From Polytrichum commune (taxonomy: Eukaryota; Streptophyta; Polytrichopsida; Polytrichales; Polytrichaceae): a stretch of 64,000 nucleotides of DNA. The stretch spans positions 57,489,554-57,553,553 of the forward strand of contig OX485803.1 in assembly GCA_950295325.1 (NCBI GenBank), given 5' to 3'. A model generated the notes under the pieces. It worked only from the letters and a program-made list of their open reading frames with translations, made no database searches and was not told the DNA's origin. Positions 1-11,026 of the stretch are shown one piece after another (positions within the stretch are counted from its first letter, which is position 1; each line of letters opens with the position of its first letter). A program made the position numbers and the translations under genes.

Positions 1-161
1 TCCTGATGATTCATCAATACCAAAACTCGCTTCCTCCGCCTTACAGAAATTTTCTAGGAGAGAATTGAGCCAGTTTCGCAGAGGTGTTTGGCTCGGGGAG
101 GAGGAGTGAAGGAGAAGACCGAGCTTCGGAGAGGAAGAACGAGTGGAAGAGTTTTGAAGAA

Positions 162-3100
162 ATGGGGAAGTGGAGTGTGAACATGGAGGTTGGTGGAGAT
201 GCAGTGGCCGTCATCACGATCGACAACGCACCTGTGAACTCGCTCGCCATCCCGGGTGAGTTTTCCTTCCCTTTTATTTCTTTCTCTCTTTCGTTCTTTG
301 CACGTTTTTGCTTGAGTTAGGCTTGGGTTAGGATGGGAGAGTAAATGATTTGGGAGCAGGAAGGAAAGGGATGAGTGTGAGTGGATCTCCTATCCCACTC
401 CACCTGAAAATTGTACGTTGCATGGATTTTACTTGGACTTCATCGTGAAGCGTTGGGGTTTCATCCCTGCCTCATTTCTTACAACATAATTTAAATCTCA
501 GGGTGTGGTTTTTAATGCTCTGTCTCGGGAGAATTAGAGATTGTTGTGTAAATGTGATCACAGACACCTGATTCTAGAAATTCTGTCACGGATTTTACTT
601 GGAAGTTGTGGAGCTTGCTTGCTGGCCCTTTCCTTCTTTGCATGCTTTTAATTGCTCGGGGTTAGGATAGGAGGAGTAAGTGATTTGGGAGCAGGATGGA
701 TGGGGATGAGTATGAGTGGATCTCCTCCCCACTCCACCTGGAATCATTGCATGGTTTTTACCTGGGGAACCCTGTAGCGTTGGGGTTACTTCCATCTCTG
801 CCTCATTTTTGTATAACAAAATAATACAACATCATAGTGTAGTTTGGAATTTTCGTATGCTTAGGGTGAGTTCTGGATTATAATGGGAAGTTGTGTAGCG
901 TTGGGTTTCATCCCTTCCTCATTTTGCACAACGTAGCTTAAATTCATAGCGTGGTTTTGTATGTTGAAATTTGTATATGAGGAGAGAAAGAAGAGAGTGA
1001 CATCCAAACGCGATCACAGACATTTCTTCCAAACTTTGTTAGTGACTGGTTCTTGAAATTCTTTCACGGATTTCACTTGGAAGTTGTGTAGCGTTGGGAT
1101 TACATCTCTTCCTCAGTTTTGCAACATAAGCCAACATAGTGTGGTGTAGTAGTTCAAATTTTTTTATATGCTTGGGTTCAGAGATTTTCAACTGAACGTG
1201 ATCACAGGCACTTGTTGTACACTTCGTCAATAAATGGTGTGTTGAAATTCTTGGAATGATTTTACTTGGAAGTTGTGAGGTGTTGAAATTCTCAGAATGA
1301 TTTTACTTGGAAGTTGTGAGGTGTTGGGGTTACATCCCTTCCTCATTTTTCGACAACATAACCCAACATCATATTGTAGTTTGGATTTTTTGTATGCTTT
1401 GCTTGAGATAAGAAGAGAGTGTCATTTGAACTTGATCACAGATACCTTATGCACACTTCGTCAGTAAACGATTCTTGAAATTCTTGCACAGATTTGCTTG
1501 AAGTTGTGTAGCGTTGTGGTTGCAAACCTCAGTTCTGCAACAGAACTGAACATTATGCCATGGTTTGAAGTTTGGATTTTTCATATGCTTTGCTTGAGAT
1601 AAGAAGAGGGAGTCATTTGAACATGATCACATACACGTTTTGCAGACTTCGGTATTGACTGATTTTTGAAATTCTCTCACGGGTTTTACTTGGAAGTTGT
1701 GTAGCCTTGGGGTCAGAACCATCCTCATTTTTGCTACGTAATCTAACACAGTGTCTTTCTGTAGTTTGGAAATTTTATATGCTTTGGTTGAGGAGAGAAG
1801 AGAAGAGTGTCATCTGGACGTGATCACAGGCACTTATTGCGCACTGTTAGTGAATGATTTTCTGTCCAACCAAAATTTCTATGTGTGTTGGTTTGGTGAT
1901 ATGTCTTCCGTCCTTTCTTTTGGTTGGGTTACTCCGCACATGTTTTGAGTGTCCAGCATTTTAGGTCTTTGTCATGTTTTGATAAAACAAGCTGGTTCCA
2001 CCAGCTCCTTACAACAAAACAAGTAGTTACTGAGCCACGCTCTACAAATTAATTTTACTGCATCGTACCTAATCCCATGGTGGTTAGAAGGAAGTGGAGC
2101 ACCAAAGATTCCCATAAATTAGAAAGGATGTTCTCCCTGTTTAAATATCCTTTCCAAAGGAATGCTGTTGAAACCTCCCAAACGGCAAAAGGTCAGAAAG
2201 ACTCTATCTCTCATACTTAATTACTCCAGAAACTGACCCAAAACATTTATTCTGGACCAATTTTTAATGGCTTGTCTAGAAAATTTCATAATAAGTAGAT
2301 AACATTATTCTGGGCAATTAATCTCACCCCCTGAGCTGCTATTGCTTGTCATTAACAGTTGCATTTGGTGGGACAGTGTTGTTGGCTCTCAAGGAGAGGT
2401 ACACAGAAGCGATGGGGAGAGATGATGTCAAGGCTATTGTTGTTACAGGTATTTCCTTTGAAATCCCGTAATTCAAAATTTACCTGTGGCTCTCATGTGT
2501 GAGAAGTGTAGTTCTTGGTATATTTCCATTAGTGGCTGTTATATCGAGACATGATTACAATCTCTAGTGACCCTACTAATATTTTTGTTTGAATACCTAG
2601 AGAAAGATTTAGGGAATATGTACCTTCAAGTATCTAGCATCAGACACTGGAAGATTAGCTAACCAATGTTTTAAAAAATTTATGTATGTAAATTTTATTG
2701 CCATAAGGGAAAACCTCATTTTGCTGTAGAATCTAATTTACTTCCATTTCCATGAATTACAGGTGCTAGCGGGAAATTCTCTGGTGGTTTTGACATCATG
2801 ACTTTCCCTAAGATACAGCAAGGGGGTGAGATCTATATGATGACGAATATGTAGATCAATTCTTGTTCTTCTTGTCTTCCTTTATTATTGGTGTAAAGAA
2901 CCCATATCACACTTTAGGTTCTCAGCTCTTGTTTTATTTTTATACAAACTTTTTAAGTAATGAGATATCATTGTATCATTTGAATTGTTTTCATTAAAAA
3001 TCATTCAAATCGAAATACTTGATTTCAAGTAGATTATACTGTGTCTTACACAGGACTGGACTCCAGTGAAACCTTGGAACTTCATAGTTTTCTTGGTTTG

Positions 3101-6100
3101 TTGAATTGTGTTGTGTGCTTGTGCAGAGGATTCTGATTACTTGGGTCAAGTTTCAGTGGACCTTATGGTTAATACAGTTGAAGGTAACCTACTTTCTATG
3201 TGTGCACTTTTTTTCTTTCTCCTAGTCGTATTTGTTCCTGTTGGTTTTTTCATATTTGGATATGGTTAGGTGACATTGTTGTGGCAATATGCAGAGGCCA
3301 GCAAGCCATCAGTTGCGGCTATTGAGGGGCTGGCACTTGGTGGTGGATTGGAATTAGCAATGGTGTGTTTTCTACGCTCCCATTTTTTGAACAATGGCTC
3401 CAAATTTCTGGCATGCACTAATTGCCCTATTAACGGGTGTTGTGCTAAAAAAAAAGTACCTGTAGTGGATTATCGTTCTAATTTATGTTTTTGTGTTTTT
3501 GTCAGGCAGTGTCTTTTTTAAGTCTTGAATCTGTACAGTGACAGATGTTTGATTTCTGGGTATGGGGATCACTCTTGAAAACAGGACATATACAATCTTT
3601 TGAGATCTGTTTGTGTCCCTTCACATTCAAAATGACAAGAGCTTGTAGGTTCAAATGATGTGGATGAAATCAGGTCAATACTACTTGTGATAAACAGAGT
3701 ACCAATATGTGCTTGATGTAAAACTCTTCCTGTGCTGGAAATGTTGGAAGTGTGTGCTAATTGGAGGTTGTTTTGAGAAAACAGCAGGTTGTACTCCATT
3801 TACAATAAGCCTCTTTTGTTTGTCCTTATCACATTGGAATTCTGGAATCGATACTTAGTATCACCTCTTGAATTTGACCAAAAGTTTCCACTAGAAGACA
3901 GTGTCATTGTTTAACCCAAGTAGTTATATTGACAAGGGAATGAGCAATGGAAAAATTTGGTCATTTAGCTGGATGGTCTCTTTTCACCTGGATTTCTGAT
4001 CTGATTTTGAGTCTGAGTGCAAATGCAATTGGTTATTATGTGCAGGCATGCCATGCACGAATTGCAACTCCAAAAGCACAACTTGGGCTTCCAGAACTTC
4101 AGCTTGGCATCATCCCTGGTTTTGGTGGTATGGCTGCTTTATAGCTTATAAACTGAATGTGGTCAAACATGTTAACTTCCTAGGCAAATAAGGTTAAGAA
4201 TCAGAATACAACCAGCTCTCTTTTCTAATCTATTGTTGTTGATCGGCACTTTTTATACATTAGACACTGTTTTTATATTCTCCATCTAAACCACTGTCAA
4301 TTGGGTTTCAGTTGCGGGTGAACAATTGGTTTGCGTTGGAATTCATACAAGTTGGTGTACATTGGGTTGTTTTGCCAGGCACACAACGGTTGCCTCGTTT
4401 AGTTGGCTTGACAAAAGCTGTTGAAATGATGTTGGTAAGTCATTTTGGCACTGAACCCTGAAATTTGACACCACTAAAACTTGTAATGCCAAAGAAGCGG
4501 GTGGAGGGATTCTGATCGAGTAGAATACTCTCATCTTCTATTTCTGAAAGGAACACACTCTACTTGAAAGGAGCATGCACACCCCTCAATTGATAGTCTC
4601 CAGTTGATTGCTTGCTGTTACGTCTTCCATTACAAGTTCCTAGTTCCAATTTTCATATCAGTGCAGTGAATTTATACCTTCCTTTATCTTCTAGCAAAAG
4701 TGCATATGTTTAGGATGGCATACAGAAAATAGAGGTATGTTGGCGTGAAGTTACTATGGCCACCAGCAGCACACCTTATCCAGGGGAGAGTGAGTTTTTG
4801 CTTGTTTACTAGCTATCGCAGTAGAGTTATCCTCTCAACATGGCTTTTGGTTGGGAGTTGGTTGTTTTGCATACAACATCTTCCATTTTGCAAGTTTTCA
4901 GTGCATGCTTTGAGGTAGTGTGGATGTTGCAACAAAGGACATTCTGTATTTTGGTTTATTGAGAGTTGACCTCAGAATATGTTTGCACTTCATATAGATT
5001 TGAACACTACCTCTGAGCATGCACCACAACTCAAAATAAATTATTGATATGTATGCAAAACAACCGAAGGAAAACCATAAGGGACCAATCCCCAAAGAGA
5101 AGTCGGTTGAGTCAAAAGGAGAACTCTAACAGCCTTCCCTAAATGGAAAGGAATCTCCACTGGCTTAGTTTTCCTCCATTCTTACTTGGGTGAAATCACT
5201 TGGATCTTGTGCTGATCAATGTGATTGCATCCCAATTGCCCAACAGCTCTCGAAGCCAATTGCATCTGAGGAGGGCAATCAACTCGGGCTCGTCGACAAG
5301 ATTGTGGCCCCACAAGACTTGTTAACAACTGCACGTCAGTGGGCTCTTGATATTGCTATGGGAAGGAAACCTTGGGTGTCCTCGTTACGCCGTACAGACA
5401 AGCTGGAGCCATTGGGTGAGGCACGGGCAATCATCAAGTTTGCCAGGGAACAAGTGAAGAGGACTGCTCCTAACATGACCCACCCCCTGTTGTGCCTTGA
5501 TGCCATTGAGGAAGGAGTGGTCTCAGGTGGTTATGCTGGTGCTCTTAAGGTACTTTCAACTCTTGTTTCGGGTTGGCAACTCTCCTTTTTAAATCCCTCA
5601 ATGTCTAGAAGGTTAGAAGGTTCCTTATACTATTGCACCTTTTATCCAAGGGTATTAAAAACTAATAACAGATTCATGATGAATCAACACAACTTGATAA
5701 ATTTATATCTTAGAAAACAAAAGCTCTAATTTGGCTACCTGCATGCCTGTTGAAGAATCAGCAATACAAAAAGTAAGACAACACGATCCTTGGAAAGAGG
5801 GAGGGCACTGAGGGGAAGGAATCCATTGATACTATTTGTGTCTTAACAAGAAAAGGTGATAGTATAGTGTCAGATATTGTTATTGGAATTAATTGGAGGC
5901 CGAATTTACCATCCAGACAGGGATCACCATCCAGACACCCTAGAAATTTACTTTCACTTCTAAGAAAATTTACAAAAGAAAATTTGAATTTATAATATTA
6001 ATAATGCTTATAATGTGAAAGCAGCTCCAAATAATGCTTATAGGTAAAAATGTGTTACCAGATCCAAACCAGGTTCTAAAGATGTTCACTCCTGCGGGTG

Positions 6101-9100
6101 CTACAAATTGCCACCCCAGGAGTCATGTGCATAGTACCTTTTGTCGTAGTTTTTCTCAGCAGATGTACCTAATCTCACGTATCTTTATAGTTGAACCAGT
6201 TGGAATATCTATCTGCTTTGAGCAGATGAAAGTCTTCTATCATGGGGGTCTCAGTAGTTTGCCGGCCTTGTTTCTTTGGAGGCTGTGGATGCTCTATGAA
6301 GAATATGCTTTGAGGCCATATATATGAGGAAATGACAGCTTGTGAATTAGTATTTTGAAGCGCAGAGGGTTTTGCCAGTGGTGTTTTCCTCAGGTCAAGT
6401 CACTTGAGGACAAAAAGTGATTTAGGAACAAACAAGTGATTTTGGATCTGCTTTGCAGGAAAAGGAAGTTTTTGCAGCTGCAGTTGTATCTGATAACGCC
6501 AAGGGCTTGGTCCATGTTTTCTTTGCCCAAAGGGGCACATCAAAGGTAAAATCATATGAAGAAAAGGAAAGTCGTGATGATGCCCCACAATAAGCATTAT
6601 GAAAAATGTACAAGTGTCTTGTTTGTCATCTTAAAATAGATGGTGGTATTCTGCAGCAGAACTTATGCAGTTGAGTTATAGGGTTACTTACTGGCCGTGA
6701 AAAACACTACAAGTAAGAGTTGTCATTCTGCGATTCAACTTAAAGTTATCTGATTTCAACTGCAGGTGCCTGGAATCACAAACTTGGGATTGAGGCCAAG
6801 GAAGATCAAGAGAGTGGCCGTTGTTGGAGGAGGACTAATGGGATCAGGCATTGCCACAGCTTTGATCCTTAGTGGAATTCCTGTACTTTTGAAGGAAATC
6901 AATGACAAATTTCTACAGCAAGGACTTGCACGCATACAAGGTGTGTTGTGCGTATAGGTCAAATGTGTCATGATGCACTTGATCTTGCAAAGTGACTCAT
7001 TCACTCAGATGATGATTGTAATTCCATCCCAATTGCCTGATGTCATTCATTATTAACAGTGGTTTGGGGTGTACATTGTTGCAGCCAACCTAAAGAGTCG
7101 GATGAAGAAAGGAAAAATGTCGCAGGAGAAGTTTGACAAAACAATGTCCATGGTGACGGGAACTCTAACATACAATGACTTTACGAATGTGGACCTGGTG
7201 ATTGAGGTAACTAGATATCTTCTAAAACGTTGACCTTCATTGGTCATTATTGGTGCTTGCAATAAACATAACCCAACACATCTATTCAAGCTATCTCACC
7301 CTCCAAATGCAGGCAGTTGTTCAATGTTTTAATTTACTTGTGCCTTTGTATGTTGTTTCCCATAGCCGTAAGTCCAAAAGAATCATCTGATTTTCTGGTG
7401 CTTGGGGTGATGGTGCTGAGCAGGCAGTGATTGAGAACATTGAACTCAAGCAAAAGATATTTGCGGACTTGGAAAAGAGTTGCAGAAAGGATTGTATTCT
7501 GGCCACTAATACCTCCACCATAGATCTGAATTTAGTGGGTTCTAAGACACGCTCTCAGGACCGGCTTATTGGTGCTCACTTTTTCAGGTCTTAACCCTAT
7601 CTTTTGTGTTCTCCTTGATAGCTATGTTTGATTCTGTTGTGATATTAGAGTTATCCTTTAACTCAATGGGATTGTTCGTCTGGAGACGGTCCCTTACAGT
7701 TTTCCATTGGTTGTTTTGCATACGATATTCACCACTACATTCCACTTGTGATGCAGGCTTGGAGGTAGTGTTTGAATTTGAATGAAGAGCAACCTATTTC
7801 GGTTTATTGAGGACCAAACTTATTTTAGCACCTCTTGGCATGCCAAAATGATTTTGACCCTTGAGGAACTGATATAGAATGTTATTTGTTCAAACCTCCA
7901 CACTACCTCTAAGCATGCACTAAGAACTTGCCAAACATGGAAGGTGTTGTATGCAAATGAACCAACCCTCCACCAAAAGTTGTGTTGAGTTAGAGATAAC
8001 TTTATCTGCAAGCTGTACCTCTCCGCAACTATATCCAGTGTGGTGGGTTAAAAAGTTACTTAAAACTTCTGTATTTGTTTATACAGCCCAGCACATATTA
8101 TGCCACTCCTGGAGATTGTGCGGACAGAGAAGACATCCCCACAAGTTATAGTGGATCTCATGGCAGTGGGGAAAGCAATAAAGAAAACGCCTGTTGTGGT
8201 TGGCAACTGCACAGGTTTTGCAGTGAATCGCATATTCTTCCCCTACAACATGGCAGCTACATTGCTTTGTGATCTCGGTGTTGACATATACCGGATTGAT
8301 AATGTTATCAAGTCTTGGGGCATGCCTATGGGTCCTTTCAGGTAGTAGCCCAATGTTTGCATTTGTGAAAAACCATGGGTGGGAGATTCTGTAGTTAATT
8401 GCATCTTCAACTTTGGGCTGGATAACTGGTGGATATTTTCTTTGTTGTGCTTGTATGCTTTTGTTATGCTTGGCCGAGGTCACAAAGAAATCAAATGACA
8501 AAATATTTATCATTGTCCTACAAGTGGTAAACTTGTATAAGGAGAGATTCATTGAAAGCATATATTGCATACAATGAGCTCACCTTCGCAAAATTGGTGT
8601 AGGACGTTAACCACTATTCAGGGTGCAGAGTGAAGCTTTTTGTGGCAGAACATCCTAATGCAGTTTGTAGACAAGGGTTTTAAATGTAGGTTTAAAAATG
8701 TGTTTCAATACAGTCTTACTTAAATATCACAAATTTGCAATTAGTGTTCACTTCACATCACGATTCAACCCTTTACTTTTATAAGCTTTTTGAAGGTTGT
8801 GAGAACACCTCATAGTTGAGGTTGTCCTAGTGCTGTGGTAGTCTAAAACATTATCCCTAGTGGTATTTCAGTAAGCTCTCAATGTATAACCATAAGGGGC
8901 TAGTAATGAATATCAAGGTAAAGCGGGCTTAATTTGGTTACTTATCTTAATCAGAGACTGATCTTTGAGTGGTTTATGGTTAGGTGTGGACCTTAAAACG
9001 GACAGCAAAAAGACATGTTTAAAAGGGATTGGACATGTGCTCAGTATTTGGTAACATTTCTAGGTTCAATAGCCAACATAATTTGGGGAGGGGGGGCATA

Positions 9101-11026
9101 TATGATCATTTAAGAAAGAGAAATCCACTTTGCTGATGACTAAGATATTCGTATAAGCTTCAATAATTCTAAGGAAAAGGGCTACGTCCTCGATATCAAT
9201 GTCCTAATCATCTCATACTACTTGTGTCTTTGACAACCTAGGAAAAGTGGGTGCAGAGCTTAAAGTGTCCTTTTTAGGTTTGCTTATCTTGGAGTAATTT
9301 AAGGCAGAGATAAACTTCAAAGTATCCTATTTTCAACAGTGGTTTGTTGTGATGGCTGCAGACTTGCAGACTTGGTTGGTATGGGAGTTGCAACTGCAGT
9401 GGGCGCGCAATTTGTTAATGCTTTCCCCGAAAGAGTGTATGTGTCTCGATTGTTCCCTCTTTTGATGGAAGCTCAACGCTTTGGTGAGTAATTCCAAACA
9501 GTGGTGCCTTGATGACATGCTCTACTTGTCACTTTAGAGATATTCATATCCTTTCATACTTAAAGAAATATATGTGTGTGTGTGTCTCCACATTAGAGCT
9601 CGTAACCAAGTTGGGATGTCTGCTTCTTATTGGCAGGAGAACAAAATGGAAAAGGTTTCTACATGTATGATGACAAGCGGAAGGCACGTCCAGCACCTGA
9701 GGTGAAGGATTTCATTAAGCAATCTCAGGAGGATGCTGGCATTATGCCCAATGGCAAGGTGAGGGTTCCTTTTGATTAGTGTCATATGCATGCTAATTGA
9801 AAAATGTAAGTCGTTGTAGGTATTCAAGTGCAATGAACCTTAATCTCAATTTTTATATAATCTAAGCATCATCCTCTAAGAAATTCCCTATCTAGACTTT
9901 TTTTTAGCTACATTGAATTTAAAAACGTAGACAATGAATATGTCAGATGAATGTTCAAAAGGGGCCACAAGATATTGTCTCTTATTTTCAATATTACAAC
10001 CTATGAATATAGGGAAGTTCTTGATTGTTAGAAAATTTCCACAGATCATCTACTGATGTGCTTGTGGTTGTTGGTGAACAATCACTTCTCTATTTTTACT
10101 TTTGAATGGGCGTGGTGTGTATAGCCATTGGCGTTGTCCGACCAAGAAATTATTGAGATGATTTTGTTCCCAGTCGTCAATGAATCATGCCGTGTGTTGG
10201 CTGAGAGAATTGTGGTTCAAGCTTCGGATCTTGACATTTCCACTGTGCTCGGCATGGGTTTCCCGCCATACAGGTGCATCTCCAAATATATTTGTAGAAT
10301 AGTATTCTTTAATACGATTCAATTGCTCTATAGTGACAGGAATGCTTGCATCAAATAGTGTACTACTGTCTTGTGAATGTACATTGCGTTATTGACCAAG
10401 GTAAATATGTCAAGCATGTGGAGTTGTGCTGAGAATTTATGGGCTATCATCGTATGCAAATATTGTTCTCCTTGGGTCTTACAAAGATACTCATCTACAG
10501 AGGAGGTGTCATATTCTGGGCCGACATGGTGGGTGCCAAGTACATTGCCTCAAAATTGAATCAGTGGGCTAAAACCTACAATAACTTTTTCAAGCCATGT
10601 GCATTTTTGGAAGAGCGTGCTGCAAGTGGTGTAAGGCTGGTAAGTAATCTTTCCGTTTTGCCCTTTGATGATTCCAGTGTTGGAGCAGAACATGATAAAG
10701 GTCATCACAATAGGTCACAAGGATTGGAGGGATTGCATCATCTGATTAGTAATTGCAAATCATAAAGATTATCATTTCAAGTGTCAGAGTCAGTTGAATG
10801 AAAGAGCTTTAAGATACCAACTAGATCACATAGACCCTCCCAATGATGTCAATTATTGAACTTAGAATGGGGTCTAGAACCCTTGCCATATATTACTCAA
10901 TTATAGGTGTCCAATTAAGGAGCATGACCATATAAGGCCCACATATTTTGGTGGTGAAACATTGACCACTAATTTCTTACATATGTGCAGAGTGACCCGA
11001 TTCAAGACGTAAAAGCACGGCTTTGA
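162..11026 (+). CDS. MFP2: Peroxisomal multifunctional beta-oxidation protein (enoyl-CoA hydratase / 3-hydroxyacyl-CoA dehydrogenase), MFP2/AIM1 type
   Basis: Eighteen exons join in frame with GT-AG borders: 162-255, 2359-2448, 2763-2825, 3127-3183, 3295-3362, 4046-4127, 4379-4434, 5247-5549, 6459-6545, 6766-6940, 7085-7206, 7424-7587, 8087-8341, 9362-9483, 9637-9758, 10125-10273, 10501-10639, 10991-11026. The product is 727 residues, the usual family length (about 720-725). The N-terminal crotonase domain has [12 protein letters not shown] with E121 and PELQLG with E141, 20 residues apart like the catalytic glutamates of bacterial FadB. The dehydrogenase part has the NAD loop GGGLMG (321-326), catalytic H451 in AHFFSP and E463 in LLEIV. 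The protein ends ARL, a PTS1-type peroxisomal signal. In the family the enzyme hydrates trans-2-enoyl-CoA and oxidises L-3-hydroxyacyl-CoA. The start is the first in-frame ATG, with G at -3 and +4, and aligns with known plant starts. Internal wording ([16 protein letters not shown]) looks closer to Arabidopsis MFP2 than AIM1, from memory. Only 161 bp of upstream sequence is present. Confidence 0.96.
330..1870. repeat. Degenerate tandem repeat array, period about 170-190 bp, in MFP2 intron 1
   Basis: Intron 1 (256-2358) is largely diverged copies of one unit. A landmark like TTACTTGGAAGTTGTGTAGCG followed by a GGGGTTACATCCCTTCCTCA-like string recurs near 431, 598, 770, 884, 1077, 1267, 1308, 1497 and 1689. 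A second landmark (GTGATCACAGGCACTT-like) recurs between them. The segment 334-430 is also repeated at 670-760. I see no coding potential. Function is unknown; it may simply be a decayed minisatellite. Confidence 0.8.
4822..5129. mobile_element. Foldback (MITE-like) element, copy 1, MFP2 intron 7
   Basis: The segment folds on itself. TAGAGTTATCCTCT at the left matches the reverse complement of GGAGAACTCTA at the right. GGTTGTTTTGCATAC pairs with GTATGCAAAACAACC, and GCATGCTTTGAGGTAGTGT pairs with ACACTACCTCTGAGCATGC-like sequence. About 300 bp, non-coding. It is the same family as 7646-8003. Superfamily not assigned because no clear target duplication was found. Confidence 0.75.
7646..8003. 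mobile_element. Foldback (MITE-like) element, copy 2, MFP2 intron 12
   Basis: It has the same nested arms as the intron 7 copy: TAGAGTTATCCTTTAACTCA at the left against the complement of TGAGTTAGAGATAAC at the right, GGTTGTTTTGCATAC against GTATGCAAATGAACC, and the GAGGTAGTGT / ACACTACCTC pair inside. About 358 bp, non-coding. Confidence 0.75.
8960..9260 (+). repeat. Dispersed repeat in MFP2 intron 13 shared with intergenic DNA
   Basis: A block starting near GTTTATGGTTAGGTGTGGA and running through a CCTAATCATCT-type string matches 47195-47500 in the same order. Shorter related pieces lie near 36535-36650 and 51635-51760 (+), and inverted near 57930-58050, 58850-58920 and 63480-63560. It is non-coding, probably an old non-autonomous element of unknown class. 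Confidence 0.6.
10690..10930 (+). repeat. Dispersed repeat in MFP2 intron 17
   Basis: Strings such as TTAGTAATTGCAAATCA, AGAGCTTTAAGAT and GAATGGGGTCTAGA recur in the same order at about 40590-40830 and, more weakly, at 44270-44450. No coding potential. Class unknown. Confidence 0.5.

Noticed and set aside
6-68. Short upstream ATG frame (20 codons) before MFP2
   Set aside because: It could be a uORF, but the transcription start is unknown and the sequence begins right at this point, so there is no support.
84-161. In-frame N-terminal extension of MFP2
   Set aside because: The frame is open upstream to position 84 but has no ATG there (GTG only). Family alignment and the initiation context favour 162.
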